Positions 7,486 through 16,608 of a DNA stretch of 64,000 nt are shown piece after piece. Both the position numbers and the translations under genes were made by a program. Below the pieces are notes generated by a model that was not told the origin of the DNA, ran no database searches, and worked only from the letters and a program-made list of their open reading frames with translations. Every line of letters begins with the position of its first letter. The stretch's first letter is position 1. Source of the DNA: Gammaproteobacteria bacterium (GTDB taxonomy: Bacteria > Pseudomonadota > Gammaproteobacteria > Pseudomonadales > JAUIET01); assembly GCA_030429735.1 (NCBI GenBank), contig JAUIET010000009.1, forward strand, positions 62,001 through 126,000, read 5' to 3'.

Positions 7486-9120
7486 ATGGCACGTCGACTT
7501 CTCATTCCTCTCCTTCTATGCGGTTTCCTGCTTGCGTGTGTGGGTGGCGAAACCAATGTGGCCCAGGGTAATCGTGATGGGGTATTGCACTTTGGGAATT
7601 ACGGCGAGCCACAAGGCCTTGACCCGCATGTGGTCACTGGTGTGCCAGAGCACCATATTATTGGTGCCTTGTTTGAAGGTCTGGTCCTTAAGAACCCCGA
7701 AACGCTTGCCATTGAACCCGGTGTGGCCGAAAGCTGGACTGTGTCTGACGATGGCCGCATTTACACATTCAAGCTTCGCGACAACGCGCGGTGGTCAAAT
7801 GGCGACGAGATCACTGCAGCCGATTTTGAATGGTCATGGTGGCGCGCGTTGCAACCCGCGCTGGCAAGCTCCTACGTGTTTATGTATTTCCCAATTAAAA
7901 ACGCAGAGGCCTACTTTAATCGCTCGCTGAGCAATTTTGACGAAGTAGGTATCAAGGCCATCGATAAAAAAACGTTTCGCGTAGAACTGGACGCGCCAGC
8001 GCCTTACTTTCTGCAGCTACTGGATCACTACGCTTTATTCCCGGTGCACAGGCCTACTGTTGAGAAGTTTGGTGCCCCGGATGAATCGTATACGCGCTGG
8101 ACTCGACCAGAGAACATCGTCAGCAATGGCCCGTTCCTGTTGGATGAATGGCGTTTGTTCAAATACTTGTCAGTAAAAAAGAATCCGGACTATTGGGACG
8201 CCGACAAGGTAAAACTGAACGCAATACGCTTTTACCCAATCGACAAACAAACCACTGAAGAGCGCATGTTCAGGGCCGGTCAATTGCACCGCACAGAAGA
8301 AGTGCCGATCGACCGAATACCCTGGTATCGACAGAACCGTCCTGAGGTACTAAAAATTGCACCGTATATTGGTACCTATCTTTATCGGCTAAATACCCGC
8401 AAGCCGCATTTGGCTGATGTCAGGGTGCGTCAAGCCCTGTCGATGAGCGTGGACAGGCGTCGGCTTATCGATACAGTGCTGAACGGCTTGTTTACTCCTG
8501 CTTATTCGGTGGTGCCTCCTGGCTTGCTAGGCTATAAGCCACCTGATGTGTTTGGCTTCGACCCGGACAAGGCACGACAACTGTTGAGTGAAGCAGGTTA
8601 CCCGGGTGGAAAGGGCTATCCCGGGCTTGAGATTCAATACAACACCCATGAGCAACACCGCAAAATTGCCATTGCTATTCAGCAAATGTGGCGAGAAGAA
8701 CTGGGCATAGATGTGCGATTGCAAAACAAGGACTGGAAAGTGTATCTGGATGATGAAACCACGGGCAATTTTGATGCATCCCGCGGTGGATGGATTGGCG
8801 ACTACGTTGATCCCAACACGTTTATGGATATTTGGACAGCTGCCAGTGGTGTGAATCGAACAGGATTCGCAGATGAAGAGTTTGATCGACTGGTGCTGCA
8901 GATTGCACCGAATGCCAAGGATCATGAAACTCGTCTCAACACCTTCCAGCAAGCCGAGCGCTTGTTTTTGGAGCAGATGCCTATTGTGCCGCTCTACACA
9001 TACTCGAGTAAGCACCTGGTGCATCCTGGTGTGAAGGGCCTGTCGCCCAATTATATGGATTACTATAACTTTCGTTATGTCAGCCTTGAACCTGATGCCA
9101 GCGGAGTGACACAAGACTGA
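7486..9120 (+). CDS. Oligopeptide ABC transporter substrate-binding lipoprotein (OppA family)
   Basis: A 544-residue SBP_bac_5 protein. From ATG 7486 the N-terminus is a lipoprotein signal (RRLLIPLLLCGFLLAC, Cys18); upstream TTG/GTG starts would put extra residues before it. The mature part has the OppA pattern: GEPQGLDPH, GVPEHHIIGALFEGL, AESWTVSDDGRIYTFKLRDNARWSNGD, and KPHLADVRVRQALSMSVDRR. It binds peptides in the periplasm and hands them to the permeases. First gene of a four-gene operon; its stop overlaps the permease start (TGATG). Size matches OppA/MppA rather than the smaller DppA. Confidence 0.92.
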   Translation: MARRLLIPLLLCGFLLACVGGETNVAQGNRDGVLHFGNYGEPQGLDPHVVTGVPEHHIIGALFEGLVLKNPETLAIEPGVAESWTVSDDGRIYTFKLRDNARWSNGDEITAADFEWSWWRALQPALASSYVFMYFPIKNAEAYFNRSLSNFDEVGIKAIDKKTFRVELDAPAPYFLQLLDHYALFPVHRPTVEKFGAPDESYTRWTRPENIVSNGPFLLDEWRLFKYLSVKKNPDYWDADKVKLNAIRFYPIDKQTTEERMFRAGQLHRTEEVPIDRIPWYRQNRPEVLKIAPYIGTYLYRLNTRKPHLADVRVRQALSMSVDRRRLIDTVLNGLFTPAYSVVPPGLLGYKPPDVFGFDPDKARQLLSEAGYPGGKGYPGLEIQYNTHEQHRKIAIAIQQMWREELGIDVRLQNKDWKVYLDDETTGNFDASRGGWIGDYVDPNTFMDIWTAASGVNRTGFADEEFDRLVLQIAPNAKDHETRLNTFQQAERLFLEQMPIVPLYTYSSKHLVHPGVKGLSPNYMDYYNFRYVSLEPDASGVTQD

Positions 9121-10058
9121 TGGTGCGATTTATTGCCTTACGATTGCTGCAGGCAATACCGGTTCTGTTTGTGGTAATCAGCGCCACATTTTTTCTAGTG
9201 CGTCAGGCACCCGGTGGTCCGTTTGACGCCGAAAAGCCGGTTATTCCCGCCGTGAAGCGGGCCCTGGAGGCCAAATACAATCTTGATCAAAGCCTGTGGC
9301 AACAATATTTGTCGTACATGGGTGATTTGCTCCAGGGAGATCTTGGCCCGTCGTTTAAATACCCCGGCTGGGCAGTGCAGGACCTGATTGGGTCAGGCTT
9401 TCCAGTAACCGCAGAACTCGGCATTTATGCGTTATTGATTGCGTTGTTGATAGGCACCACGGCAGGCGTGCTGGCCGCGCTGAAACCCAACTCAGCGCAG
9501 GATTATGTGCCGATGTCGGTTGCCATGATCGGAATATGCATGCCAACTTTCCTGCTCGGCCCACTGTTGGTGCTGGTGTTTGGTATTTGGCTGGAATGGT
9601 TGCCTATTTCCGGCTGGGGTGACTTACCCGGTGACAAAATATTACCGTCCATAACACTGGGTGCCGCTTACGCAGCGTATGTCGCACGCTTATCGCGTGG
9701 CGGCATGTTGGAAGTATTGTCACAGGATTACATTCGTACCGCGCGGGCCAAGGGCTTGCCCGAGCACGTTGTTGTGCTTAAGCACGCCTTGCGCGGTGGC
9801 CTCGTGCCTGTGGTGGCTTATCTTGGGCCTGCCTTCGCCGGATTGCTGTCGGGCTCGTTTGTGGTAGAAACCATTTTTCAGATTCCTGGTCTGGGGCGCT
9901 TCTATGTGCAAGCGGCGTTTAACCGCGATTACACCATGATACTGGGAACGACCATATTCCTGTCTACATTGATCGTGTTGTTTAACCTGCTCAGCGACGT
10001 CATCGCTACGTGGATGAACCCAAGATTGCGTGATGGCCTACGCGGTGGTTCGCAATGA
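9120..10058 (+). CDS. oppB: Oligopeptide ABC transporter permease (OppB family)
   Basis: A 312-residue inner-membrane permease of the DppB/OppB type: N-terminal FIALRLLQAIPVLFVVISATFFLVR membrane helix, RQAPGGPFD, and the BPD_transp_1 coupling motif in YIRTARAKGLPEHVVVLKHALRGGLVPVV (EAA loop). About six membrane segments are predicted by eye. It overlaps oppA by one base and oppC by 4 nt (ATGA), so translation is coupled. Confidence 0.93.
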   Translation: MVRFIALRLLQAIPVLFVVISATFFLVRQAPGGPFDAEKPVIPAVKRALEAKYNLDQSLWQQYLSYMGDLLQGDLGPSFKYPGWAVQDLIGSGFPVTAELGIYALLIALLIGTTAGVLAALKPNSAQDYVPMSVAMIGICMPTFLLGPLLVLVFGIWLEWLPISGWGDLPGDKILPSITLGAAYAAYVARLSRGGMLEVLSQDYIRTARAKGLPEHVVVLKHALRGGLVPVVAYLGPAFAGLLSGSFVVETIFQIPGLGRFYVQAAFNRDYTMILGTTIFLSTLIVLFNLLSDVIATWMNPRLRDGLRGGSQ

Positions 10059-10951
10059 GCGAGGTGATGGAAGCCAACAAGCATGATATGTCTGAACAAG
10101 AGCAGGGCAGCTCGCTGTGGGCGGACGCGTGGCTACGACTAAAACATAACCGACTGGCTTTGGGCAGCCTGATCTTTCTGTTGGCGCTTGTTGTGCTGTG
10201 CATTCTGACACCGTGGTTGGCACCTTACGGATACGAACAGCAAAACCTGGAGCTTGGCGCAACGCCACCGTCAATGGCGCATTGGCTGGGTACCGATGTA
10301 TTTGGGCGTGATCTTCTAACACGCTTATTATATGGCGGGCGCGTTTCTCTGATGGTAGGTTTTATTGCTACGGCAGTCGCTTTGTTAATAGGTGTTCTCT
10401 GGGGCACTGTTGCTGGGTATCTTGGCGGTCGGGTGGATATGCTGATGATGCGACTGGTCGATATTTTATACGCCATTCCTTTCATTATTTTTATTATTCT
10501 GCTGATGGTTGTATTTGGCCGCAGTATGCTGCTGCTGTTTATGGCAATAGGTGCCGTGGAGTGGCTCACTATGGCGCGGATTGTACGTGGTCAGGTACAA
10601 GGCATTCGCCAGCAAGAGTACATTGAAGCAGCGATTGCCATGGGATTGCCACTGTCGCGTATATTATGGCGTCACGTAGTACCCAATACCTTGGGGCCAG
10701 TAATCGTTTATGCCACACTTACTATTCCCCAAGTTATGTTGCTTGAGGCCTTTCTGAGCTTTCTCGGCCTTGGTATTCAACCACCACAATCATCCTGGGG
10801 CCTGCTTATTTCCTACGGTGCGGAAAGCATGGAAGAGTATCCGTGGCTTTTGGTGTTTCCGGGGCTGGCCCTGGCCAGCACCTTGTTTGCGCTTAATTTT
10901 CTTGGTGATGGTTTGCGCGACGCACTTGATCCGAGAGTAGCCAAGGACTAG
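10055..10951 (+). CDS. oppC: Oligopeptide ABC transporter permease (OppC family)
   Basis: A 298-residue permease with the OppC N-terminal region (SLWADAWLRLKHNRLALGSL), then GTDVFGRDLLTRLLYGGRVSLMVGF, the conserved periplasmic/TM2 signature, and the EAA coupling loop EYIEAAIAMGLPLSRILWRHVVPN. It ends DGLRDALDPR as in DppC/OppC. Forms the translocation pore with the upstream permease. Confidence 0.93.
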   Translation: MSEVMEANKHDMSEQEQGSSLWADAWLRLKHNRLALGSLIFLLALVVLCILTPWLAPYGYEQQNLELGATPPSMAHWLGTDVFGRDLLTRLLYGGRVSLMVGFIATAVALLIGVLWGTVAGYLGGRVDMLMMRLVDILYAIPFIIFIILLMVVFGRSMLLLFMAIGAVEWLTMARIVRGQVQGIRQQEYIEAAIAMGLPLSRILWRHVVPNTLGPVIVYATLTIPQVMLLEAFLSFLGLGIQPPQSSWGLLISYGAESMEEYPWLLVFPGLALASTLFALNFLGDGLRDALDPRVAKD

Positions 10952-10953
10952 AG

Positions 10954-12546
10954 ATGCTGCTTCAGGTCGATAATCTTAGCGTCAGCTTTGCCACCAGAAA
11001 CGGAGTCCAGGCTGCGGTTAAGAACGTCAGTTACAGCGTTGATAAAGGTCAGATACTGGGGATTGTCGGTGAGTCTGGAAGCGGTAAGTCAGTGAGTTGC
11101 TACAGTTTGCTTGGTTTAATTCCGCAGCCGCCCGGGCGAATTGACAGCGGTACGGCATTGTTCAATGGAGAAGACCTGTTAAAGCTGTCACCCGCGCGCC
11201 AGCGTGACATTCGCGGTAATCGAATAGCGATGATTTTTCAGGACCCTATGACCAGCCTGAATCCGTTTCTGAGCATCGGTGAACAATTGCTTGAACCATT
11301 GGTCTATCACCATGACTGCAGCCGGGCTGAAGCCAGGTCGCGGGCGCTTCAGCTATTGGACGAAGTGGGTATTGTCGACGGCGAGAGAAAGTTCAGCAGC
11401 TTCCCGCATGAGTTCTCCGGCGGTATGCGCCAGCGGGTAATGATCGCAATGGCGTTGATCACCGAGCCGGAGTTGCTGATTGCTGACGAACCCACCACCG
11501 CCCTTGATGTCACTATCCAGGCGCAAATATTAAGGCTTATCGCCGACCTTCAGAGCCGCCATAACATTGGCGTTATTTTTATCAGCCACGATCTGGCCGT
11601 TGTAAATCAGTTGGCCGACCATGTGCTGGTGATGAACAAAGGTGAAATTGTGGAGGCTGGACCAGGCGAACGAGTACTCCACAAACCACAGCAAGCGTAT
11701 ACACAAACCCTGATAGCCTCAACGCCTCGTGGTGCCAAGATTGCCAGCGGCAGAGAGCGTGAGCGTGACAGTGAGACCCTGGTCTCGGTAAGGTCGTTGA
11801 GTACCAGCTTTGTGGATTACAGCAGCCATGCCGCCAAGAGAGTGCGCGCAGTCAATGACGTAAGTTTCGATCTGTATCGAGGTGAGATACTTGGCTTGGT
11901 GGGTGAATCGGGTTCGGGTAAATCAACACTTGGGCGAAGCATACTGCGGCTGGTCAATGTGGATGAAGGAACGATCGAATACGATGGCGTTGATCTGCTC
12001 GCATTGCAGGGGAACGACCTGATGCCCTACCGGCAACGCATGCAAATGATCTTTCAGGACCCATTTGCGTCACTCAATCCCAGAATGACGATTTACGATG
12101 CTCTGGCTGAGCCATTGTTGTATCACGGCTTGGCCAACCGCCAAAGCGTGCAGTCAGCGGTACTGCAATTGATGGACGATGTTGGCCTGGAAGGGCGCTT
12201 TATCAGAAAGTACCCGCATGAGTTTTCCGGAGGGCAGAGACAGCGTATTGCGATAGCACGCGCATTGGCTACCGGCCCTGAGTTTATTGTTACCGACGAA
12301 CCTGTGTCGGCGCTGGATGTGACTGTTCAAAAGCAAATACTGGAACTGTTGTTGGCGTTAGTGGCAAAACACAATCTGAGCATGCTGTTTATTTCGCATG
12401 ATTTGTCAGTAGTGCGTTACCTGTGTGATCGAGTATTGGTGATGCGCCAGGCCAGTATTATTGAGGCGGGTGATGTTGAAAACGTCTGGCGGGATCCTGC
12501 CTCGGATTACACGCGCCAACTATTGGCAAGTGCGCCGGTATTGTAA
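10954..12546 (+). CDS. Peptide ABC transporter ATPase, fused OppD-OppF type
   Basis: A 530-residue protein carrying two complete ABC ATPase domains, equivalent to OppD plus OppF in one chain (YejF/GsiA-like). Domain 1: Walker A GESGSGKS (about residue 38), signature FSGGMRQR, Walker B LLIADEP. Domain 2: Walker A GESGSGKST (about 316), signature FSGGQRQR, Walker B FIVTDEP. Short oligopeptide_transporter C-terminal extensions follow each domain (VLHKPQQAYTQTLI; WRDPASDYTRQLL). It starts 3 nt after oppC and powers peptide import. Because both sites look intact, a symmetric two-site transporter is expected. Confidence 0.93.
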   Translation: MLLQVDNLSVSFATRNGVQAAVKNVSYSVDKGQILGIVGESGSGKSVSCYSLLGLIPQPPGRIDSGTALFNGEDLLKLSPARQRDIRGNRIAMIFQDPMTSLNPFLSIGEQLLEPLVYHHDCSRAEARSRALQLLDEVGIVDGERKFSSFPHEFSGGMRQRVMIAMALITEPELLIADEPTTALDVTIQAQILRLIADLQSRHNIGVIFISHDLAVVNQLADHVLVMNKGEIVEAGPGERVLHKPQQAYTQTLIASTPRGAKIASGRERERDSETLVSVRSLSTSFVDYSSHAAKRVRAVNDVSFDLYRGEILGLVGESGSGKSTLGRSILRLVNVDEGTIEYDGVDLLALQGNDLMPYRQRMQMIFQDPFASLNPRMTIYDALAEPLLYHGLANRQSVQSAVLQLMDDVGLEGRFIRKYPHEFSGGQRQRIAIARALATGPEFIVTDEPVSALDVTVQKQILELLLALVAKHNLSMLFISHDLSVVRYLCDRVLVMRQASIIEAGDVENVWRDPASDYTRQLLASAPVL

Positions 12547-12659
12547 AAACGACCGCTTGTCTCGACTATTGTGTAGCGCCGACTGGTACGCATTGCTTAT
12601 GAGTTGCCATTGATTAAGCAAATTCGACCGTTGGTTTTGCGAGTTTAATTTCAAGCACT

Positions 12660-12687
12660 AAAAACTGTGATGGCCGTCGCAGTTTTT
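12660..12687. terminator. Possible bidirectional terminator hairpin after the peptide importer operon
   Basis: Arms AAAAACTG and CAGTTTTT enclose a 12-nt loop. It is the only clear hairpin in the 230-bp gap after the ABC operon. The A-run on one side and T-run on the other would suit termination in either direction, but the stem has few GC pairs. Confidence 0.4.
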
Positions 12688-12776
12688 AACCGTTGATGCG
12701 AATGCATCCGCTCATCTACTGCGACTTGGTTCACACCGTTTTAAAATGCACGCACGGTTTAGCCGAGAGAAAACAA

Positions 12777-13106
12777 ATGAAAGTCAAATGTGCCAACTGT
12801 GGCATTAAACGTAAGCTTGAAAGTTTGCACGGCGATTTTGAGCGTTTAATGCTTGCGTATGGGGTGCAAGATAGAAATGGTAGGCGGCGCATGACTGTGT
12901 ATTGTCGCGATTGTCGCCACATCAGTTATTACTCGAAACCGGCCATTGGTTTTAAAAGGCTGACAGAATGTATCGATTCGCGGGAGCTGTACTCTCGCTA
13001 CAGAGACGGTTTGCCGGAAGCGGTTGCATTGACCGAGTTGGCCGCTAAAATCCAGTTGGCATTGAAAGAAGACCGCGTCTTGCCGGACTCCTGGGAGTTG
13101 GTCTAA
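12777..13106 (+). CDS. Small zinc-ribbon-like protein, function unknown
   Basis: A 109-residue protein from ATG 12777 (AGCCGAGAGA upstream). Two Cys pairs, VKCANCG at residues 5-8 and VYCRDCRH near 41-44, are spaced as in a zinc ribbon or treble-clef knuckle. The rest is helical and charged. The frame extends further upstream (12693), but the extension contains no conserved-looking sequence and lacks a ribosome binding site. Its TAA stop shares four bases (CTAA) with the stop of the convergent sulfotransferase. Not recognised beyond the Cys motif. Confidence 0.6.
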   Translation: MKVKCANCGIKRKLESLHGDFERLMLAYGVQDRNGRRRMTVYCRDCRHISYYSKPAIGFKRLTECIDSRELYSRYRDGLPEAVALTELAAKIQLALKEDRVLPDSWELV

Positions 13107-14350
13107 ACGATTTCGCGCTGTATGGAAAAGTAATCTTCATAAGTCTTAAAACGTTGGCGAACTTCGTCAAGGTTTAGCCCGGTATCGGAAAACTGGTACT
13201 GATGTTTGCCGTGCTTGTCGGCTGGATTACTGTCAATAAATGCTTGCATATCAGAGATGGTTTTAGCGGACAGCGGCAAGCCGAAATGGTCATAGGCGCG
13301 CTGCACGCACCCTACCTGGTTTCGCACAAATTCGTTGAAATGAATATCGATCACTTGCCGAGACGCCAGTAAACCTGACTCTCTTACGGCAATAGTGTGC
13401 TCAAACGCATTAGCTAACCATCCTGCGTAATGTGCTGCGATATCTGTAAGGTCAACCTGGTCAGAGCCCAGACGTCTGAGTGTGGCAATCAGACTGGCGA
13501 TTGACACCAGCACTCTGACCGGGTCGCGGTGCGTTTGTACAATACACGCATCGGGGTATTCCTTAAGCAAAGCTTGCAGGTGCCAAAGATGCTGTGGTGA
13601 TTTTAAGGCCCATCGTTTTCCGTGATGTTTCCATTGCAGCAATTGCAAAAACTGGCGATGAAATCTGAACATGTCGGTGACGTCAGCTGTATTCGCCCAC
13701 TCCTCATACCTGGGAACCCGGTATTGCACATCAAAAATCATCGACGTGAATTGGAGTGATGTAAACGCCACACATTCCTGCGCTCGCTCAGCACCCATTG
13801 GGTGCATCTTTTTAAAATCCGGCACCAGCTTATCAACCTGGTCAAGCTCCGCCTGGTTCTGCGCAATACGTGGGTCGGTGCGATAGGTGGCGGTTTCCGG
13901 TGGCGGGCAAGGTTGTGCGGTTTCCCAGCTCAGTGGCACACGGTTGTCCGGGTCGCAGGCAAGCAGGTCATGGAACACGGTGGTCCCTGTTCGTGGAGGC
14001 CCAATAACGATCAACGGTTGATCGACGGCTTGCTCGAGAATGTCCGGGTTGCGTTTCAAAGTGTCGACAATGTGCAGCCGATTCCTAAGCAAACGAAGCA
14101 TGTCATTTTTGGCGATTATTCGCCCCATAACATTTAATCTGGCCTCTTCCTGCAGTGAGTTCAGCAGCAAAGCCATGGGTTGGCGAAACGAATCATCGCC
14201 AAAATCGTGTAAGCCAGTTTCCTTCATTGCCTTGTTGAGCAAGTCATCACCATCCAGCTTGATGGGTGAAATGCCTATGCGCTCAAGAGCGTGACCAACG
14301 CGGTTCATTGCGCGGATGGGTAAGGGCAGTGGGCTTAGTCTGTGACTCAT
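13103..14350 (-). CDS. Sulfotransferase family protein
   Basis: A 415-residue complete bacterial sulfotransferase. The 5'-phosphosulfate loop is GPPRTGTTVFHDLL (about residue 118) and the 3'-phosphate motif is YPDACIVQTHRDPVRV. A long N-terminal helical region precedes the catalytic domain, as in the PF13469 family of marine and actinobacterial lipid/steroid-acting enzymes. ATG 14350 overlaps the haloalkane dehalogenase stop by 4 nt (ATGA), so the two enzymes are translationally coupled; a TTG at 14356 is a weaker start. A substrate made or exposed by the hydrolase gene product is possible but unproven. Confidence 0.88.
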   Translation of the reverse strand: MSHRLSPLPLPIRAMNRVGHALERIGISPIKLDGDDLLNKAMKETGLHDFGDDSFRQPMALLLNSLQEEARLNVMGRIIAKNDMLRLLRNRLHIVDTLKRNPDILEQAVDQPLIVIGPPRTGTTVFHDLLACDPDNRVPLSWETAQPCPPPETATYRTDPRIAQNQAELDQVDKLVPDFKKMHPMGAERAQECVAFTSLQFTSMIFDVQYRVPRYEEWANTADVTDMFRFHRQFLQLLQWKHHGKRWALKSPQHLWHLQALLKEYPDACIVQTHRDPVRVLVSIASLIATLRRLGSDQVDLTDIAAHYAGWLANAFEHTIAVRESGLLASRQVIDIHFNEFVRNQVGCVQRAYDHFGLPLSAKTISDMQAFIDSNPADKHGKHQYQFSDTGLNLDEVRQRFKTYEDYFSIQREIV

Positions 14351-15282
14351 TGACAATGTCCTTGCCTGGTTGCGGCGAGTATGACGTCCGCCAATGCGTC
14401 GCCTTGTTCTTCCTGCACGAAATGCCCGGCGTTAGCAATGGTGCGATGCAAGTCGTTGCGCGCGCCCGGCACCCGTGCCCGAAAAACGTCTGCCCAGGCC
14501 GCAGTGCTTGGATCACCGTCACTGAAAGCGGTGACAAATGGTTTTTGCCAACGCTCCAGTAGTTCCCAGACAGCGCGGTTCTCCGCAGAGCCTGGCATCG
14601 TGTGCGATATCGGAATGAGTGCCGGGAAAGCCAGCACTGCGGCCTTAAATTCTGGGCCCGGAAACGGTGCGTCGTAGGCTGCTTTGATGTCGGCTGACAA
14701 CGGTGTAGCGCATACGCCGGCGACAATATCGGCAACCGGCAGGTCGTTGGCGTTGGCAACCGTATTGATCCAGTTGGCAACAATCTCACCCGGCCAGTCA
14801 GACACGCCCAATGGCGGTGGCTGATTGTTCGGTAGCAATGTGTTTGCCGTAACCACTGCGCTGAAACGCTCAGGGTGTCTAGCCAGGGTGGATAATCCGA
14901 TAGGTCCACCCCAGTCCTGGCACGCAAGAGTGACGTTGTGCAGGTCCAGACTGGTGACAAAGTAGTCCATCCAGTCAATGAATTGCTGGTAGCTGTAGTC
15001 AGATCGGCTGGCTAATTTATCGGAGCGGCCAAAGCCAATATGGTCAGGTGCGATAGCCCGAAATCCTGCTGTGCGGACTGCGCGAATAACGTCTCGCCAT
15101 GCGAAGCTCCAGCTGGGTTCGCCATGCAGCATAAGTACAACGGGTGCATGCTTAGGACCTTCATCAACGTAATGCATGGCCAGGTCGCCGTGTTTTGCTG
15201 CAGGAACCTGCAGATAATTCGGCGCAAAGTCAAAGTTGGGCAGGTTCTGGAATCGCTCGGCGGGTGTTGTCAGTATCGTCAT
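14347..15282 (-). CDS. Haloalkane dehalogenase
   Basis: A 311-residue alpha/beta hydrolase close in pattern to DhlA-type (HLD-I) haloalkane dehalogenases: N-terminal TPAERFQNLPNFDFAPNYL, oxyanion motif HGEPSWSF (53-60), nucleophile Asp123 in CQDWGG with the halide-binding Trp124 next to it, and catalytic His287 in NAGHF. These positions nearly match DhlA Asp124, Trp125 and His289. It hydrolyses C-halogen bonds of alkyl halides to alcohol and halide; natural substrates in marine bacteria are unknown. ATG 15282 gives the family N-terminus; TTG 15297 would add five residues. First gene of a two-gene unit with the sulfotransferase. Confidence 0.87.
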   Translation of the reverse strand: MTILTTPAERFQNLPNFDFAPNYLQVPAAKHGDLAMHYVDEGPKHAPVVLMLHGEPSWSFAWRDVIRAVRTAGFRAIAPDHIGFGRSDKLASRSDYSYQQFIDWMDYFVTSLDLHNVTLACQDWGGPIGLSTLARHPERFSAVVTANTLLPNNQPPPLGVSDWPGEIVANWINTVANANDLPVADIVAGVCATPLSADIKAAYDAPFPGPEFKAAVLAFPALIPISHTMPGSAENRAVWELLERWQKPFVTAFSDGDPSTAAWADVFRARVPGARNDLHRTIANAGHFVQEEQGDALADVILAATRQGHCQ

Positions 15283-15345
15283 GCCAACACTATACAAAGC
15301 AGCGGTCCGCCTGGCGCATTATTTTTGGTTAAGGAAGTTTAGCGC

Positions 15346-16602
15346 TTAGCGGCCATACGCGCGTTCTACTTCATCAGCGATGATCTCGAAGCCTCTGCGC
15401 ACACTTTGTTCATCTTGCGCGTAAGAGATGCGCAGGCATTGATGCGCGTGCGGCCAATTTGAATCCAGGCCAATAAAGAAGGGTTCGCCGGGAACCACCA
15501 GCACGTCACGAGCTTTCAGGCGTTTGTACAGCGCCTGCGAGGAGATTGGCAATTGGTCTAACCAAAGCCACAAAAAGAATGCCCCCTCCGGTTTATGCAC
15601 ATGATAGGGCAGCTCAGGATTCATTACGCGGCGGAAAAGATCTATGTACCGCTGGGCACGTTCTGCATAGAAGGGCTGTATGTGTTGTTTACACAAAGGG
15701 TCTATCACCCGCTTGGCAAGCAGGCGCTTGCCAATGGCCGGGCCGAGTGTGCCGCAGGCCAGGCTGGAGATGGTGTTGGCGTTGCTTAATGCGCGTGAAA
15801 ATTCCTCGCTGGCCACAATAATCCCGGTGCGCGCACCGGGCAGCCCAAGCTTGGATAAACTGAGCAGTAAAATGGTGTTGTCATTCCAGTGCGGTGTTGC
15901 ATCGCTGAACAAAATATTCGGGAATGGTAATCCGTAAGCACCATCAATGATCAATGGAATATCATGCTGACGCGCCAGCAAATCCAGTCTGGCAATCTCT
16001 TCATCGCTGAGAACGTTGCCAGTTGGATTAGTTGGCCGCGATACACATAAGGCTGCTGTGCTGTCTGTTACCGTCAGCTGCTCAAAATCAATGTGGTATT
16101 TGAACAGATGGTCGCCCAGCAGCTCGATAGCGGGCTTGGTTGCGCGAAAGAAGTCGTGGCTAAGCCCGGCATCGGCGTAACCCAGATACTCGGGTGACAA
16201 TGGTAACTGTATGTGTCGCTGGCTGCCGTCCGGCATGGCGCCGGCCAACATATTGAAAATCAGAAAAAACGCAGATTGGCTGCCATTGCATACTGAAATA
16301 TTGCTGGCGGTCAGTGGCCAATCAAATTGCCCATTCAGATAGTTGGCAATCTCGATGCGGAATTCAAGATCACCCTGCGGGCTTTGGTAAATGCCCAGCA
16401 TGTTGTGGCGAAGTTCGGGGTCAGCGAGTATTTCTTCAAGCGTTTGCTGATAGCAATCTTCCACTGCCTGGATGCGAGCAGGATTGCCACCGCCCATGAA
16501 AATAGCATTCGGGTTTTCGTTCAGGGCAACACCCAGGTCGTCCATTAACGCGACAATGCCGGAGCTGGCGGCGAACTTTTCGCCGAACGCAGAGAGTTTC
16601 AC
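15346..16602 (-). CDS. avtA: Valine-pyruvate aminotransferase (AvtA family)
   Basis: A 418-residue fold-type I PLP enzyme. The N-terminus KLSAFGEKFAASSGIVALMDDLG and MGGGNPARI match AvtA, which makes alanine/valine by transamination. The PLP lysine lies in LLSLSKLGLPGARTGI, and CNGSQSAFF and SRPTNPTGNVL are cofactor-binding segments. The start is GTG 16602 with AAGG shortly upstream. It follows gcvP by 6 nt and so belongs to the glycine-cleavage transcription unit, linking glycine breakdown to alanine/pyruvate exchange. Confidence 0.88.
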   Translation of the reverse strand: MKLSAFGEKFAASSGIVALMDDLGVALNENPNAIFMGGGNPARIQAVEDCYQQTLEEILADPELRHNMLGIYQSPQGDLEFRIEIANYLNGQFDWPLTASNISVCNGSQSAFFLIFNMLAGAMPDGSQRHIQLPLSPEYLGYADAGLSHDFFRATKPAIELLGDHLFKYHIDFEQLTVTDSTAALCVSRPTNPTGNVLSDEEIARLDLLARQHDIPLIIDGAYGLPFPNILFSDATPHWNDNTILLLSLSKLGLPGARTGIIVASEEFSRALSNANTISSLACGTLGPAIGKRLLAKRVIDPLCKQHIQPFYAERAQRYIDLFRRVMNPELPYHVHKPEGAFFLWLWLDQLPISSQALYKRLKARDVLVVPGEPFFIGLDSNWPHAHQCLRISYAQDEQSVRRGFEIIADEVERAYGR

Positions 16603-16608
16603 GAGACC

